A stretch of DNA of 64,000 nt, taken from contig NC_092670.1 in assembly GCF_964355755.1 (NCBI RefSeq), positions 5,979,001 to 6,043,000 on the forward strand. The letters run 5' to 3'. The notes beneath the pieces are model-generated. The model made no database searches, was not told where the DNA came from, and saw nothing but the letters and a program-made list of their open reading frames with translations. Each line of letters starts with the position of its first letter. Position 1 is the stretch's first letter. Positions 23,861 to 37,900 of the stretch are shown piece after piece. Position numbers and translations under genes: made by a program. The stretch is from Antedon mediterranea. Taxonomy: Eukaryota > Echinodermata > Crinoidea > Comatulida > Antedonidae.

Positions 23861-26430
23861 GAGTTATTCATTGTCACGTTAACTCAAAACTGGATACCGC
23901 TTCTAAAAGCACGATCAACAATTTTAAATCTATAAACAATTATTGTTATGCACTTCACTTTAGCTTGTTGTTTATGTCTGTTTCTTAGAAACGATTTCCT
24001 TCAAACATTATCAACAATACCGATAACGATGGAAAACAATTATCATTGCTAAATTGATTGATTCCCGTTTATAACTAATAATATAAACTAAAAATTGCTT
24101 AAATGTCACACTTGTATACTCGATGGTAGATTTACAAAAACCATTAGAATATAACAATAATCTAAGATAATAAACCAGCAAATTTTGCTTAAGTTCAAAT
24201 TTACATAGTTATATATCTTTGTTTGTTTTTTTGTTGGTGACAAAAACAAAATCAGGGTAATTTGTTTTACTTATGACAACATACTCTAATAAGGTGGTTT
24301 TTGGAATCTGTTTGCAGATATACAATAATTATTAAAATTAAACATAACATACTAATCTTTTAAACTTCTAGACTTTTTATTCGATAAAATCTTCCAAGAA
24401 ATTATAATTTATATATTTTTCTTGATCTAAAGTTACATCAGTAAATACAATTCCCTTCGTAATTCTTATTGTTATCAACAATAGCTTTGTTCATTTAAAG
24501 TATATTTGTTCTGCCTACCGTATATTGGTTAACAATGTACCCGTGTGCGTAATTGTTGTCTTAAAGATGTTGTTTTCTATAAGCATCAAATAACTTTTGT
24601 TATCATTTAAACGAAGTGTCATTCACCGGTGGAATGACATAATTCTACTAATTTGGGAAATTCTTCCTTTTCTACCACATCTAATCCGTTGAGAAAAACA
24701 ACACGAAACGTTTTTGTTACGGTTCATTATAGTTTACCAATAAACTACTGAAAAACTGTAGGCTATCTATTTGACTCGATTAGATGAATATCTTAGTGCA
24801 AATAAATATGTACCCAGTGAGGTGTTTTTCTATTCTTCATGCCACTTTCTTGTGTCAAACTGTAGTACATGTAAAATATATTTGTTGGCGCAGTTAGGAG
24901 AATTGAAATAATAAGTGAATAGATATATAATAATGTACAAGTCTATCTTGACTTCGAAGAATTAGGAAAAAACTGTATTTATTTGTAGGCCCTGAATCTC
25001 TTATTTATCTTTTCATATTGTTGTCTGATGAATTGCCTACATCATATTATTTTGTGTAATGCCAATTTTGATTAACTTATTTACCTGAAAATAAGGTAAT
25101 ACTGCTTGTTAGTACATTCTAGATGTTCACAGCAATTAGACTGGTCCAAACCAGATCATTACTACCAACACTTTTTTACCCAAATCGGCGCCAAGATGTC
25201 GGCCACACAATCCTCTCACACTAACATTCACTTGATGTACCAAACGCTTTCCAACATAAGCATTTAGAATGCACGGAGAAATTAGTGTCCTCGAATGATT
25301 CGTGGGCCATTTTAGTTTTAGATGTTTATATTCAACATTTCTTCGCATAGTATAAAATACATGGTTTAAAATTATTCTAGCTCACTATATGTATCATGGT
25401 ATAGGCCCGAACTGTTTAAAACTCTAGGTAAGCACAGTCGTATGCCTAAATGAAAAAAATATGTTATGTGAAAAAAAAATTGCTATACTAGACTGTAGAT
25501 TATCGCATCCCATCAGTTATCTTGTAAATAGGTTTTGTTCATTAAGTAAATATTTGTACGCAAAGATATTTACCATCTTACCTTACACTAGTTTTCGTTG
25601 TAAGAATTGACATCAACAATACTTTTTCATTTGTTAAAAGTAAATATTAGTGTACTGGGAATTACATATATAGTGCTATATGTGTCTAATAATGTTTTGG
25701 GGAATTACCGCATCTATACCAGATATAATACATAAGAGGAAAACATGGACACGTTTATTACTATGTATTGGTTTACAAATAAAGCACTAACAATAGTTGT
25801 TGTGTAGGTCTTTGTTTAACATGGAACATATTGTTGTGTTATTAAAGTGTATTAACTGCTAGCAGCCAGCAGCTAGTTGAACACAGATATTAAGAAACAG
25901 TAAGTAACCAAGTAACCCAATATTGTTATGCAATTAAAAGAATATTATTATGAATTGGTAAAACTGGCATGAAGATATGAAAGCAAAATATTCACTTACT
26001 CAATATTCTATGTGTGAAAGTCGCTGGCAAAGGGAAATTAAGTTATTGACTATAGATTACCTTTAATGAAATATATATTCCAAGAAAACACATGATTTAC
26101 TTTATATACGGTTACACAGTACATATAATTTCTTAGTCATTGTTATCAACATTAGTTGTTCATTAAAAAGTAAAAGTTTGCTGGTTCACATTGGTGATAT
26201 TACTTTACAGATTTCCTAATAAGTGTCATCAACAACAGCTATTGTTCGTCATTTATAAGTAAATGTTAATCTACTTGGAATTAATTGTTATTTCGTATTG
26301 AGTTGATATATCGTAGCCGGAGACCTTATGAAAGTCAAAACAAAGTAGAAATACCGGTACATATATAATAGGTAACCGTTTATTTTGTTACTATTGTAAT
26401 TCAAAGCTTGTACACAAATTAATTTTTCTT
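23861..26430. other. Intergenic spacer upstream of copy A
   Basis: AT-rich DNA with no supported gene. A degenerate motif like 'attgttatcaacaatagctttgttcatt' plus 'aaagtaaat' recurs near 24465, 25605, 26145 and 26225. The minus-strand open frame 25348-25136 has no recognisable family. Confidence 0.5.
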
Positions 26431-26438
26431 ATTTATAG

Positions 26439-26541
26439 GAATTCCAGCAACATGATGTACAGGAGTTAAATCAGATCCTTTTTTGGGTTATAGACGCTTC
26501 ACTTGTCGGAATTTTAAATCAAAGGATCCATTGTAAACAAA
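26439..26541 (+). pseudogene. Relic of USP40 exon 4
   Basis: A sequence from the acceptor TTATAG through GAATTCCAGCAACATGATG to a GTATGT donor matches USP40 exon 4 (60590-60715). Similarity continues into the following intron (about 26600-26730 against 60770-60890, including the block CAGTGCCAATAGAAAATAAA). Inside the exon 23 nt are missing relative to USP40, which shifts the frame. It cannot be a working exon. Its position and strand relative to copy A equal those of real USP40 relative to copy B. Confidence 0.85.
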
Positions 26542-26734
26542 GTATGTATTAATGTTAAGGCTTAAAAAAATATTTATAAAAAAACAGAATTTGTTCAAAA
26601 GACTATCAGCATGCTGATATAATACAGTGGACTGTGGACTAGGAACATTAACATTACATGTCTACAGTGCCAATAGAAAATAAATTGCATACACAGCAGT
26701 TCTCCAATAATAAACTCCTGATAGAAGATGATAA

Positions 26735-26865
26735 TATATCGGACTAGCATGTGATAGGCATGGGTTCAAGCAAGATGTTTTACTCTCATTACCATGTCCT
26801 TCGGTTAGGACGTACATCCAGGATAGTTCTTGCTAGATATGTAATTGCCCTAATACATTGGTTTT
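26735..26865 (+). repeat. SINE-like repeat, relative near 61735
   Basis: It contains 'atatcggactagcatg', 'gcatgggttcaagc' (like a tRNA B box) and 'ccttcggttaggacgta'. The first and last blocks recur at about 61755-61800. The tRNA-derived origin is inference. Confidence 0.45.
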
Positions 26866-27799
26866 TATTAGCTTATACATAACATATATGTGTTACATCT
26901 GTGTATATATGTTACATTCCAACTAATATTTCGTATACGGTAACTTAACATAATGTATAAAAAGTGAAACTATACAGTTAGGTATTTTAGCGCCATATTT
27001 ACGTTGTTTGGGTCATGGTAATAGTATATTTAAATCATTATATATTAGAGTATCACAATCAGAACATTAATAATTAATTGTAAATAATATAATTATTAAC
27101 TAGTAATATAACAAAAATGTTGTTTGTGATCATCATAATCAGCATATATAAGCAAAACTTGAAGCTTCCAAAATTTCCTCACCACATTTTCAATCGATAT
27201 AAGCATAAGTGAGATTCTCTATGTCCACGCTATCTTAAAGTTTGATTCCAGCTCAAGGAATTTACTTCTGTAATGATCATAACCATAAGCATGTATAATA
27301 CGTTCACAAGTTAGAAAAACAAAAATAATGTAGTAAGAACAAAACCCATTACAAATATGTACTACATAATTATGGTTGGTTAAAATCAAGTATAAATAAC
27401 ATAACAATTATAAGTATTTTACTCAACTGCATAGTTGTAAGTACTGTATATAAAACATACATTTATTATTTATATAATATCAAAGTAAATTGGTATCTGA
27501 GTATAAATGAATTAAATTATCTTCTTCTAAGCCATATTTTAAGAAAGACGACATTTTCATATAGTTGATTAGCGTTCCTACTGTAGTTTGTTCAGACAAA
27601 CTCACAACGTGCCTTTATAATTGAGTCATATTTGTTGACTCAATGTTCTGTTTAGTAATATTTGCAATGTGCAATGTTTCATTGCAGCTTTTTATGTACT
27701 AATTAAAGTTTTGATATCATACAGTAGTTGACATAAAAGAAAATTCACTTGTTTTTAAAGAAAATATAGCCTTTGGAAGACATTTTGATAACGACTTAG

Positions 27800-28995
27800 T
27801 TAACACTTTTCCTTAGTTGGTGTCGGTGGTACCGTCGGACTTCCTGCCAAACTTGATGCAATGAACAAACTTCCAAAGGAATCTATTGTTTAAATAAAAT
27901 TGATATTAGGTATACTTGTAACTGTAGATTGATTTAAGAATGCATAACATGGGCATTCAATATTATGCTTAATTTATATTATCTTAATAACCCTCAATGT
28001 TGTCGAAGTGTTTGATGTTGTAATGATGAATATTTTTTGTTTACCAACTCCAACTCGGGAATATGTTTGTACACGTTGTATATTTAGGCCTATATATTTT
28101 GTTTTAATTTAATTTCATGTTGTGGTGGTTAATTTTATACTATAATATTTGGTGCGAATGGATAAATGAGATATGCAAATTGGCAGGCAGAGAAGTAATT
28201 GTTAGAGTGGTTATTAAGGTAGAGAAGATGGTTGGTGAGTGCCATAGGTCGGTAGAGTGGTTGTCACGACTGATTGAATGTATCTTGGATGGCGAAAGCC
28301 ACACAATTAGGTCTATACAACATGCAGTGAAATGTTGCAAATACACTTCACAACAGAATCATTATTTGGACTACCAAAGTGCGACTCAAAATGTGGTAAA
28401 ACGACAAATGAAATATTTCGGACACATAATTAAGAAGGAGAGGAAAAGGCTGTTGACACTATGAGGAAAAGTAGAAAGAAGTAATCGTGGACATTCCTCT
28501 CTGTGATCATGAACACCGACAATAGACATGATAAGAGGTTAAGCAATGTAATCTTTCTTATTGCATAATTTCTATATACAGTACCTACCTGATGAAATTG
28601 ATTTTGGATCATCAGCGTCATTTGTTGTAGCGGAAGGAGGAAACGGAGTGCAAACAACCTTGTTTTTTATTTGGCCTGGTCGATGATGCCTTAATTAATG
28701 AAAATATCAATAGTTTGCAATCAACGGTTTATGAATGGTTTTCTATCAAGAACGTTTGACAAAAAATATAATACCTACCATTTGTATATTCCAAAAACAC
28801 AAAAAACAATGAAAACTGCAAAAGAGCAAACTGCAATGACTATGAATACAGTAGATGATTGTGTATCATCAGCAGGACTTTCGTCTTCTTTATTAGAATA
28901 AATGGAGACATCTGTAATTTCCATCTGAATAGCAGTTTCAATGCTCTTTTTTTCTTGATCAATCGACGATTTCACAACTTCAGAAGGAATATATT
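27800..28995 (-). CDS. Copy B exons 22-24: transmembrane helix and tail, stop
   Basis: Exon 22 (28995-28779) encodes TVFIVIAVCSFAVFIVFCVF, then YKW. Exon 23 (28689-28589) and exon 24 (27882-27800) encode a tail of about 60 residues with GSLFIASSLAGSP and a Pro-rich TVPPTPTKEKC end. If the exon 22 donor were skipped, translation would stop one codon later (TGG TAG), as it nearly does in copy A. Confidence 0.82.
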
Positions 28996-31900
28996 CTAAA
29001 ATAATGTTATTTAATAATGATTAAAAATCGACATTATTACTACTAATAAATAAATAATGATACAAAAAAAAAATGTGTCACTATCTCTCCTACAGTAATT
29101 CCCTCACTCAATTAATTTATTCACAGTAATTTAGCTAGTGTGCTCAATAGCGTTTAGCTTACCATTGATATCAGTATTTCTGCGGGAAATATGTCTGAGC
29201 GATTGCTCTTTGTGTTCAACTCTCTTACGTCTATTGACAGTGTTCTCAGAACATGTTTTAATATAGTCTTTATATTCAACTGCTAGAACGATGTTACTCT
29301 GGTTTTCTTCGGTGTCTTCGATCAGCATTACATTATTGGATGTTGTAATATTGCTATGTAAGCCATTTCTTATGGTAAAACAGAATAGTGTATTAGTAAT
29401 ACTGCTGTGATTTTTTTTTGACCATGTGGAAATATGTGCATATATGCACATTACTTGATCTTGATATACAGGTATGTAAGATCCTCGTGTTATGGTGGAT
29501 TTTAAGAATGATACTAAAGGTGGATTTTATGATCTGTGTTTACATGAATTTTCATTAACTCACTTGTTTACATCTGTCCACAAACAGCAAAGAGCTGCAT
29601 TTGAATTACAGTAGGTATTCACGGCATTCGAAACGCTTGATTGAAATTTTTCTTTTACAGCAATCCACTATGAATTAAAAAAAATAATTGAATATGAATG
29701 AGATTCTAATTTGAAGATTTAGCACTTTTTTGAATCTGTAATAATTATGTTGGAAGTCACAATTTAAAATAGTTAATGATAATTTTAATATGAGATTACT
29801 AATCCATTACCTTTAGAAGACTTTTATTCTTATGACATAGAAATAGACATAACTGTATTGGTCATAAAACATATTAAGAGGTACATTTTTTTCTTCCTCG
29901 GCATAACATAAGATAGAAAATAATAAAGTACATGTAAAATACCTATATATTACAATATTGCAATATTTAAATTACGATATTATTATTACTCTTACGCTTT
30001 ATCCTATCAATTCTGTTTTTTTACATACCTGATTTTGTTGAGTAATTACTACTAATGAAACGGCTTCTTTATAGATTTCGATGGTGTCTATAAGAAAATA
30101 GGCACGTTCATAATTATAAACTACCGTGACTAATTATATCATGATCTATTATCGTGGTCAGCTTAGGACGATAAAGATAAGCCGTTCACATAGCAATTAT
30201 ATCTTGATCCATTTATGCTAATGAGCTGTTTTTTGTGTTTATAAAATCTGCACAAATATAGGCCCTACTTCAAAATCTGGTTGATTCTATCTTAAGAATA
30301 AGTTAGACCTGTTTATATCCGGTGTGGTCCATGATTAAGCTGATCACGTTATTTGATATTGAAGATTCACATACAATATGGCTGGCTTGATCATGAAACT
30401 ATGATTGTAAACCTCCTAATGACATTTGTTATTTGGTGTGGGTCTTTTTTTGTTGGCCATCTTGAATTATGAAAATTCATCGCCGGGTTGATTTAATGTT
30501 CCTACAATTGTCTATAATCGTCGGTAATATCTCTTAACATTATTATAAACAGTACTACTTACTATAAACAGTTGTTGATGATCCAGCCTCTGTTTTCATC
30601 ACTGAGTAAGTTGTTTCGACGGGCTTGTTGGTAAAATTAGGTTCATTAGAAACATATGTTTGATCAGTTTCTAATTTAATCATTGGTTCCGTTGCTACGC
30701 TGGGTGCAGTAGAATCTTGGTCTTCAGACCTACTGTCTGATTGTGGTGTCGATATCAATGTAGTATCTTGTTTATTATCATTCGTTGTAAATTCATAACT
30801 ATAGCTTCCAACCAGTGTAGTTATTTCTTCTTTTGGAACTAAAGGTTCACTACTCAATGACGTACTATGTTCAGTTTGAATTTGTTTATAGTCTGTGGAT
30901 GTTTGAACGTTGTTTGATACACTAATCTTTCGAGACGTACTTTCATGTGTGGTTGAAAATTGCACTTCTTCAGACACAGACAAAGTTGATTCAATTCCTG
31001 ACAATGTAGGCCTAGTCTTAACATCATCTGTGGTTGCTGTAATGTCCGATGTACTTGATGTTGGCACCGCTGGAGATTTGCTATATTCGTTTGTTGAATC
31101 TGATATGGTAACTCCAATATTGTCTGGAGATGTAGTACTGATTGTAAGTGAATCTGTAGCTCCGTTGGAAGTCAAATGAGTCACTTCAGTTACTGAAAAT
31201 ATATACAAGAAGAACGTCATTATGCAAATATACTGTACTGACAAAAACGTAGTTTAAAGGTTACATTTTGGTAAATTGGTGATTTTACACATTAATAACA
31301 TTATTTGCTAGGGGGAAAATCAGCTGTTGTTGAGTTATTTACGTTTTGTTATAATTATTATAGCATGCTGCTTACCATCCAAAGGTAGATCACACTCATA
31401 TAAACTGGATCCGTTTACAAAAGCGCAAATTTCACCATGTTCGCATTTGCAAACATCAACGCTGAAATTTACAGTTGCAGTAAATCCACACGTGTCTTGC
31501 ATAATGATTTCAAACACTGATTCATGATGTGACATTGAAGTTACAGGTGTCCAACTAAACTCTCCGGACAAAGAAAGTGTTGCATTTTCGTCTCCAGATA
31601 TCTTACTCCATGTCACGTCACAATCTTCTGGATCACTTATGTCGAATGTAAATGTGATTGGCATTTGGTAGATTGCTGGATATGGGTTAGACGTGAAAAT
31701 GGTGGGAGGAACATCATCTATATTTTTAAAGATACGCAAACATCAATAATACACACATCAATAACAAATCAGTTTAACTACGTTTCGTTCATTTATGTTA
31801 GGTATAGTGTATGATGCGATTTCATGTTTTATTTATATTCTAACCTTGGCGAGTTAACCAGCTGTCTACAGACAAGTCTGGTAAACATTGTTGACAACAA

Positions 31901-34900
31901 TCCTCTGTATTTACATCAAATTCAGCGTAACAATGTCCATTAATGATACACGAATTATTCTAAAAAGCAACATTATTATAAATTCGATGACACAGAAACG
32001 TCCATATAGTATATAAATTATTTAAGTAGTTAAAGAAAAACTTCCTATTGATAGGCTAAGTGATCTGATTTGTATTTTTCTTTACTCTATCTTTATATTG
32101 ATATTATACTGTAAATACTCAACCTTTAGGTAACATTCTCCTTCCGATGCATTGCATACTTGACAGACAGAATCGTATACAATCAATATTGCCATTTCTT
32201 TACTTTTCAATTCACCATCATTACTAATTGATATCAGATAACCACTCGCCACAACACCTTCTCCTGGTGAGTCTGGTTGAACTGCAGGTTCCGGTAATGG
32301 ACATTTGACTTCTTGATCAGTTCTGAAGATTCCTGATACTATGGAAGTTTCTGGAAGCAATGTTATGCCAATGTCACTCACCTAGTTGAATCAATATTTG
32401 TACAATAGGCTTAAATCACTATTGCGAATATAATAACCTTATTTTATACTGCTTGCTGTAAAAATAAAATAATGCGAAACTTACATTAATGTTTTGAATA
32501 TGACAGGTAATATTTCCTCTTTCATCAAAATTTTCTCCATACACTTTAGCCGATCTACAAGGTCTGCTACGGATATCACAAAGACCATTGCCAAGAACAG
32601 CAAATACTGTTGGTGGTTCAGCGAGTGAGATGGAGCAATCGCTTCCGCCAAAACCTTTGATGCATTCACACGATCCATTTATACATTCTCCATTTTTGTT
32701 GCATTCGTTCACACAGAGTTTGCCTAACATTTCTGTTGGTAGCGCAATAGTTCCATTTTCTGACACTTCCCAGTATTGTGGATTTGTTGTTAGTTCCAAT
32801 TCGCATCTATGTTGTAGTCCTGTCACTGTTTGTTTAGCAATAGTCTCATCATCTGCAACCTAAAAGTAATGCAAAACTGTATACCGTCAAAAATAAATCC
32901 ATTTTGTGAACGAGAGAAAAACATTTACATAAAGTGTTGGAAACTTGGGCATTCACCATTCTCCTGCATTTCCCTTGTTTTTTTTTATTATTTTTGTTTT
33001 AATTTTTTATAAATTATCCAAAACCAAACTGTAACGAACTGTTAATAAATAGAATAGACAAACATCACCAAAATGTCAATAATGCATCCATCAATGATGT
33101 CATCAATAGTGATCGATCCATTATTGATTGCATTCAAACAAACTTCATAAGTAGTCGAGTTCAGCAATGTTTCTGTACAAAGTGTCCTTGTATATGCTTC
33201 TGTCAATCCATTTGGAGTTGGAAATGTTGGAACCTAAAACATGATTAGTACATTATTAGTGTATTTTGATTTGGTAAATTAAGAAACAAAGAAAAAAAAA
33301 GAAAATATACTCAAATACATATACTGTAGGCCTATGATTTAAGCTTTGTTTTTAAATCAAAGCATAAGATGATCATGTCTATATTTAAATAATAAGACAT
33401 TATGAATATAACAAATGCTTGTGTTAATACTTGTGGCTCAAAATCAGGATCCTCGTTGAATTCAGTAAATTCATAATTTCCAGCCAGGTCATCAAGATCT
33501 ATCTCCTCTACTTCTCTCTTTCTTCTTTCTGCATCATTGGTCTCGCCACAGCCTAGCTTATTATTTTTGGCATTAAGTCCATTGCAGTAACCACATTCAA
33601 AACCATTAGCTCCACATGTACATTTACTTTCAATTGGATACGTATCACCATCGTATAGCTTCCCCATAAATATATTTTCATTGTTATTAACTCTGATTGA
33701 TATAAAACAAATTGCAATAATGATTAATCTTATTATAAACTTCACTACTAAGATTGTATTTTTCCTCCGTCATTCTTTAAGAAATAGGACATTAATAATA
33801 ATTACATTTATAAGGTAACTTACTTCCAACTATCATGGAATTTCGGTGAAACCTCTCCACTGTGAGTAGTCGGTTCGCATTCTGTGTTTCCACATTTATA
33901 ATCAGGATCAGGACCGTAGTGACCATCGTTTGTTATGTTGTTATCAAAGTTACCACACAAACCTTTGACATTCTCAAAATCATCCCAAGATCCGGTTAGA
34001 AATATGTTTATATAATGGCGTCCGTGTTCAGTAATCTTTATGACGGATCCCGTTGGAAGGAAAATCTATGTTATAAATTATATACTATTTTGTTAGAAAT
34101 CAGCAATACTGATACAAATCAAGATTACGTGTAATAGATAATAAAATTAATGTTTTCTTCTGCCTTTCAGTGTCACAAAATACGATTAAATAAACACTAC
34201 AGTATTTTCCACCTACTTTGAATTCTTTATTACTATATCTGAGCTCTGTGCCAGGAGTTCTTTCACCATCTTTTAATATTTCAGCCGTTGACACTTTCGT
34301 ATTATCAGGAGTCCGCACCTCTTTTACTAATCCGTCGTGTGTAGCTTTAAATATTGTGTAAGTGTTACCTGCTTTACATCGATCAACAATTAAGTGAGTA
34401 TGGCCAACTTGAACGGCAACTCCACATGCACACGATACGGTACCACACTTGGCCAAACGAGTTTGAATCTAAGGAAGTAGCTTTGTTTTAGTTTATTATT
34501 TTTATTTTATAACATTGATCTTTAGATGTCGAGTAGTCGTTGGAACTAGTTGAAATCAGTAGGCATATGTATGAGTAATTGATGAATGAAAAATTGTTGA
34601 AAAAATTGAAAAAAAAAACCATTAAAAACAAAATATATAATTGAATGCCTTCAACAGTTGCTAAACAACCATGCTAACATAAAATACAGTGATGTTAACG
34701 AGCAGAATTATACTACACGTGACACACCAAACACGTCAGATGGACTGTCTGTTTCAGGTAAGCCCACTGATAATTTAACCTTACCGTCATAAGTCATTCC
34801 TCACATTCAAAATCTATTCTTTTAATTAACAAACATTTCCTTTTTCTACATTCTATACTACTTTTTCATATTCTACCATATTATATACCTATGTTATATT

Positions 34901-37900
34901 TTCGATCTTCTACTACTATATACGATACACTTATAAACATACACTATTGTACAACTCTGCATCGCGCACATCGTACGCACGCATTTCATTCTATTACGCA
35001 CACGCACTAATATCGAACATAGAGTATTTTAAACTAAAACCATACAACAACAAGACATCCACCGGTTCAGTTCAAAACCATTTTAAGGTAAATTTTTAAT
35101 TAATTAATTTCTATCCACTCTACCATTTTCATATAAAGATACCATGGAACCACGTCAGGTCAAGTTCAATATTGAATATCGAAACGTGGCAGGCTATATG
35201 GCGCTTGACCTTTGACAAGATCGCCTAAAATTTATAATTTAAATCTACGATACTTTAGTATTGTATATTCAGGAATAGCCGCTCCATAGTCTCTTTGCTT
35301 TTCTTCCTTATATCTTATTCTTATTAACTCAAAATTATTTTTACTAACAAACATTACTATTTGTATGCCTAGTGTGTAAACATTATTGACATAATTTCAT
35401 AAACATCTTCATGTCGTACAACTACTCGTAACATTTTTTCTCAACTTCCTATCATCTAAAGTCGTAGTTAGTCATGCCTCGGGTCACATTCTATGGTCTC
35501 CATACAGGTAGGCTACTACATCAGTACTTCTATGAATGGATGACTAGCCGGTGACAATAACGCTAGTTGGTCATACACAGTACCGTTTTTGATTTTACGA
35601 TCATTCGGGAAACCACCTCACGACGATTATACAGGCCTAGGAGCCGACATAGATCTCTAGTGGGATCTAACCGTCATAAGTCATTCCTCACATTCAAAAT
35701 CTATTCTTTTAATTAACAAACATTTCCTTTTTCTACATTCTATACTACTTTTTCATATTCTACCATATTATATACCTATGTTATATTTTCGATCTTCTAC
35801 TACTATATACGATACACTTATAAACATACACTATTGTACAACTCTGCATCGCGCACATCGTACGCACGCATTTCATTCTATTACGCACACGCACTAATAT
35901 CAAACATAGAGTATTTTAAACTAAAACCATACAACAACAAGACATCCACCGGTTCAGTTCAAAACCATTTTAAGGTAAATTTTTAATTAATTAATTTCTA
36001 TCCACTCTACCATTTTCATATAAAGATACCATGGAACCACGTCAGGTCAAGTTCAATATTGAATATCGAAACGTGGCAGGCTATATGGCGCTTGACCTTT
36101 GACAAGATCGCCTAAAATTTATAATTTAAATCTACGATACTTTAGTATTGTATATTCAGGAATAGCCGCTCCATAGTCTCTTTGCTTTTCTTCCTTATAT
36201 CTTATTCTTATTAACTCAAAATTATTTTTACTAACAAACATTACTATTTGTATGCCTAGTGTGTAAACATTATTGACATAATTTCATAAACATCTTCATG
36301 TCGTACAACTACTCGTAACATTTTTTCTCAACTTCCTATCATCTAAAGTCGTAGTTAGTCATGCCTCGGGTCACATTCTATGGTCTCCGTACAGGTAGGC
36401 TACTACATCAGTACTTCTATGAATGGATGACTAGCCGGTGACAATAACGCTAGTTGGTCATACACAGTACCGTTTTTGATTTTACGATCATTCGGGAAAC
36501 CACCTCACGACGATTATACAGGCCTAGGAGCCGACATAGATCTCTAGTGGGATCTAACCGTCATAAGTCATTCCTCACATTCAAAATCTATTCTTTTAAT
36601 TAACAAACATTTCCTTTTTCTACATTCTATACTACTTTTTCATATTCTACCATATTATATACCTATGTTATATTTTCGATCTTCTACTACTATATACGAT
36701 ACACTTATAAACATACACTATTGTACAACTCTGCATCGCGCACATCGTACGCACGCATTTCATTCTATTACGCACACGCACTAATATCGAACATAGAGTA
36801 TTTTAAACTAAAACCATACAACAACAAGACATCCACCGGTTCAGTTCAAAACCATTTTAAGGTAAATTTTTAATTAATTAATTTCTATCCACTCTACCAT
36901 TTTCATATAAAGATACCATGGAACCACGTCAGGTCAAGTTCAATATTGAATATCGAAACGTGGCAGGCTATATGGCGCTTGACCTTTGACAAGATCGCCT
37001 AAAATTTATAATTTAAATCTACGATACTTTAGTATTGTATATTCAGGAATAGCCGCTCCATAGTCTCTTTGCTTTTCTTCCTTATATCTTATTCTTATTA
37101 ACTCAAAATTATTTTTACTAACAAACATTACTATTTGTATGCCTAGTGTGTAAACATTATTGACATAATTTCATAAACATCTTCATGTCGTACAACTACT
37201 CGTAACATTTTTTCTCAACTTCCTATCATCTAAAGTCGTAGTTAGTCATGCCTCGGGTCACATTCTATGGTCTCCGTACAGGTAGGCTACTACATCAGTA
37301 CTTCTATGAATGGATGACTAGCCGGTGACAATAACGCTAGTTGGTCATACACAGTACCGTTTTTGATTTTACGATCATTCGGGAAACCACCTCACGACGA
37401 TTATACAGGCCTAGGAGCCGACATAGATCTCTAGTGGGATCTAACCGTCATAAGTCATTCCTCACATTCAAAATCTATTCTTTTAATTAACAAACATTTC
37501 CTTTTTCTACATTCTATACTACTTTTTCATATTCTACCATATTATATACCTATGTTATATTTTCGATCTTCTACTACTATATACGATACACTTATAAACA
37601 TACACTATTGTACAACTCTGCATCGCGCACATCGTACGCACGCATTTCATTCTATTACGCACACGCACTAATATCGAACATAGAGTATTTTAAACTAAAA
37701 CCATACAACAACAAGACATCCACCGGTTCAGTTCAAAACCATTTTAAGGTAAATTTTTAATTAATTAATTTCTATCCACTCTACCATTTTCATATAAAGA
37801 TACCATGGAACCACGTCAGGTCAAGTTCAATATTGAATATCGAAACGTGGCAGGCTATATGGCGCTTGACCTTTGACAAGATCGCCTAAAATTTATAATT

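Noticed and set aside
25136-25348. 70-codon minus-strand frame in the A-B spacer
   Set aside because: No family resemblance and no neighbouring exon signals; kept only as a remark in the spacer entry.
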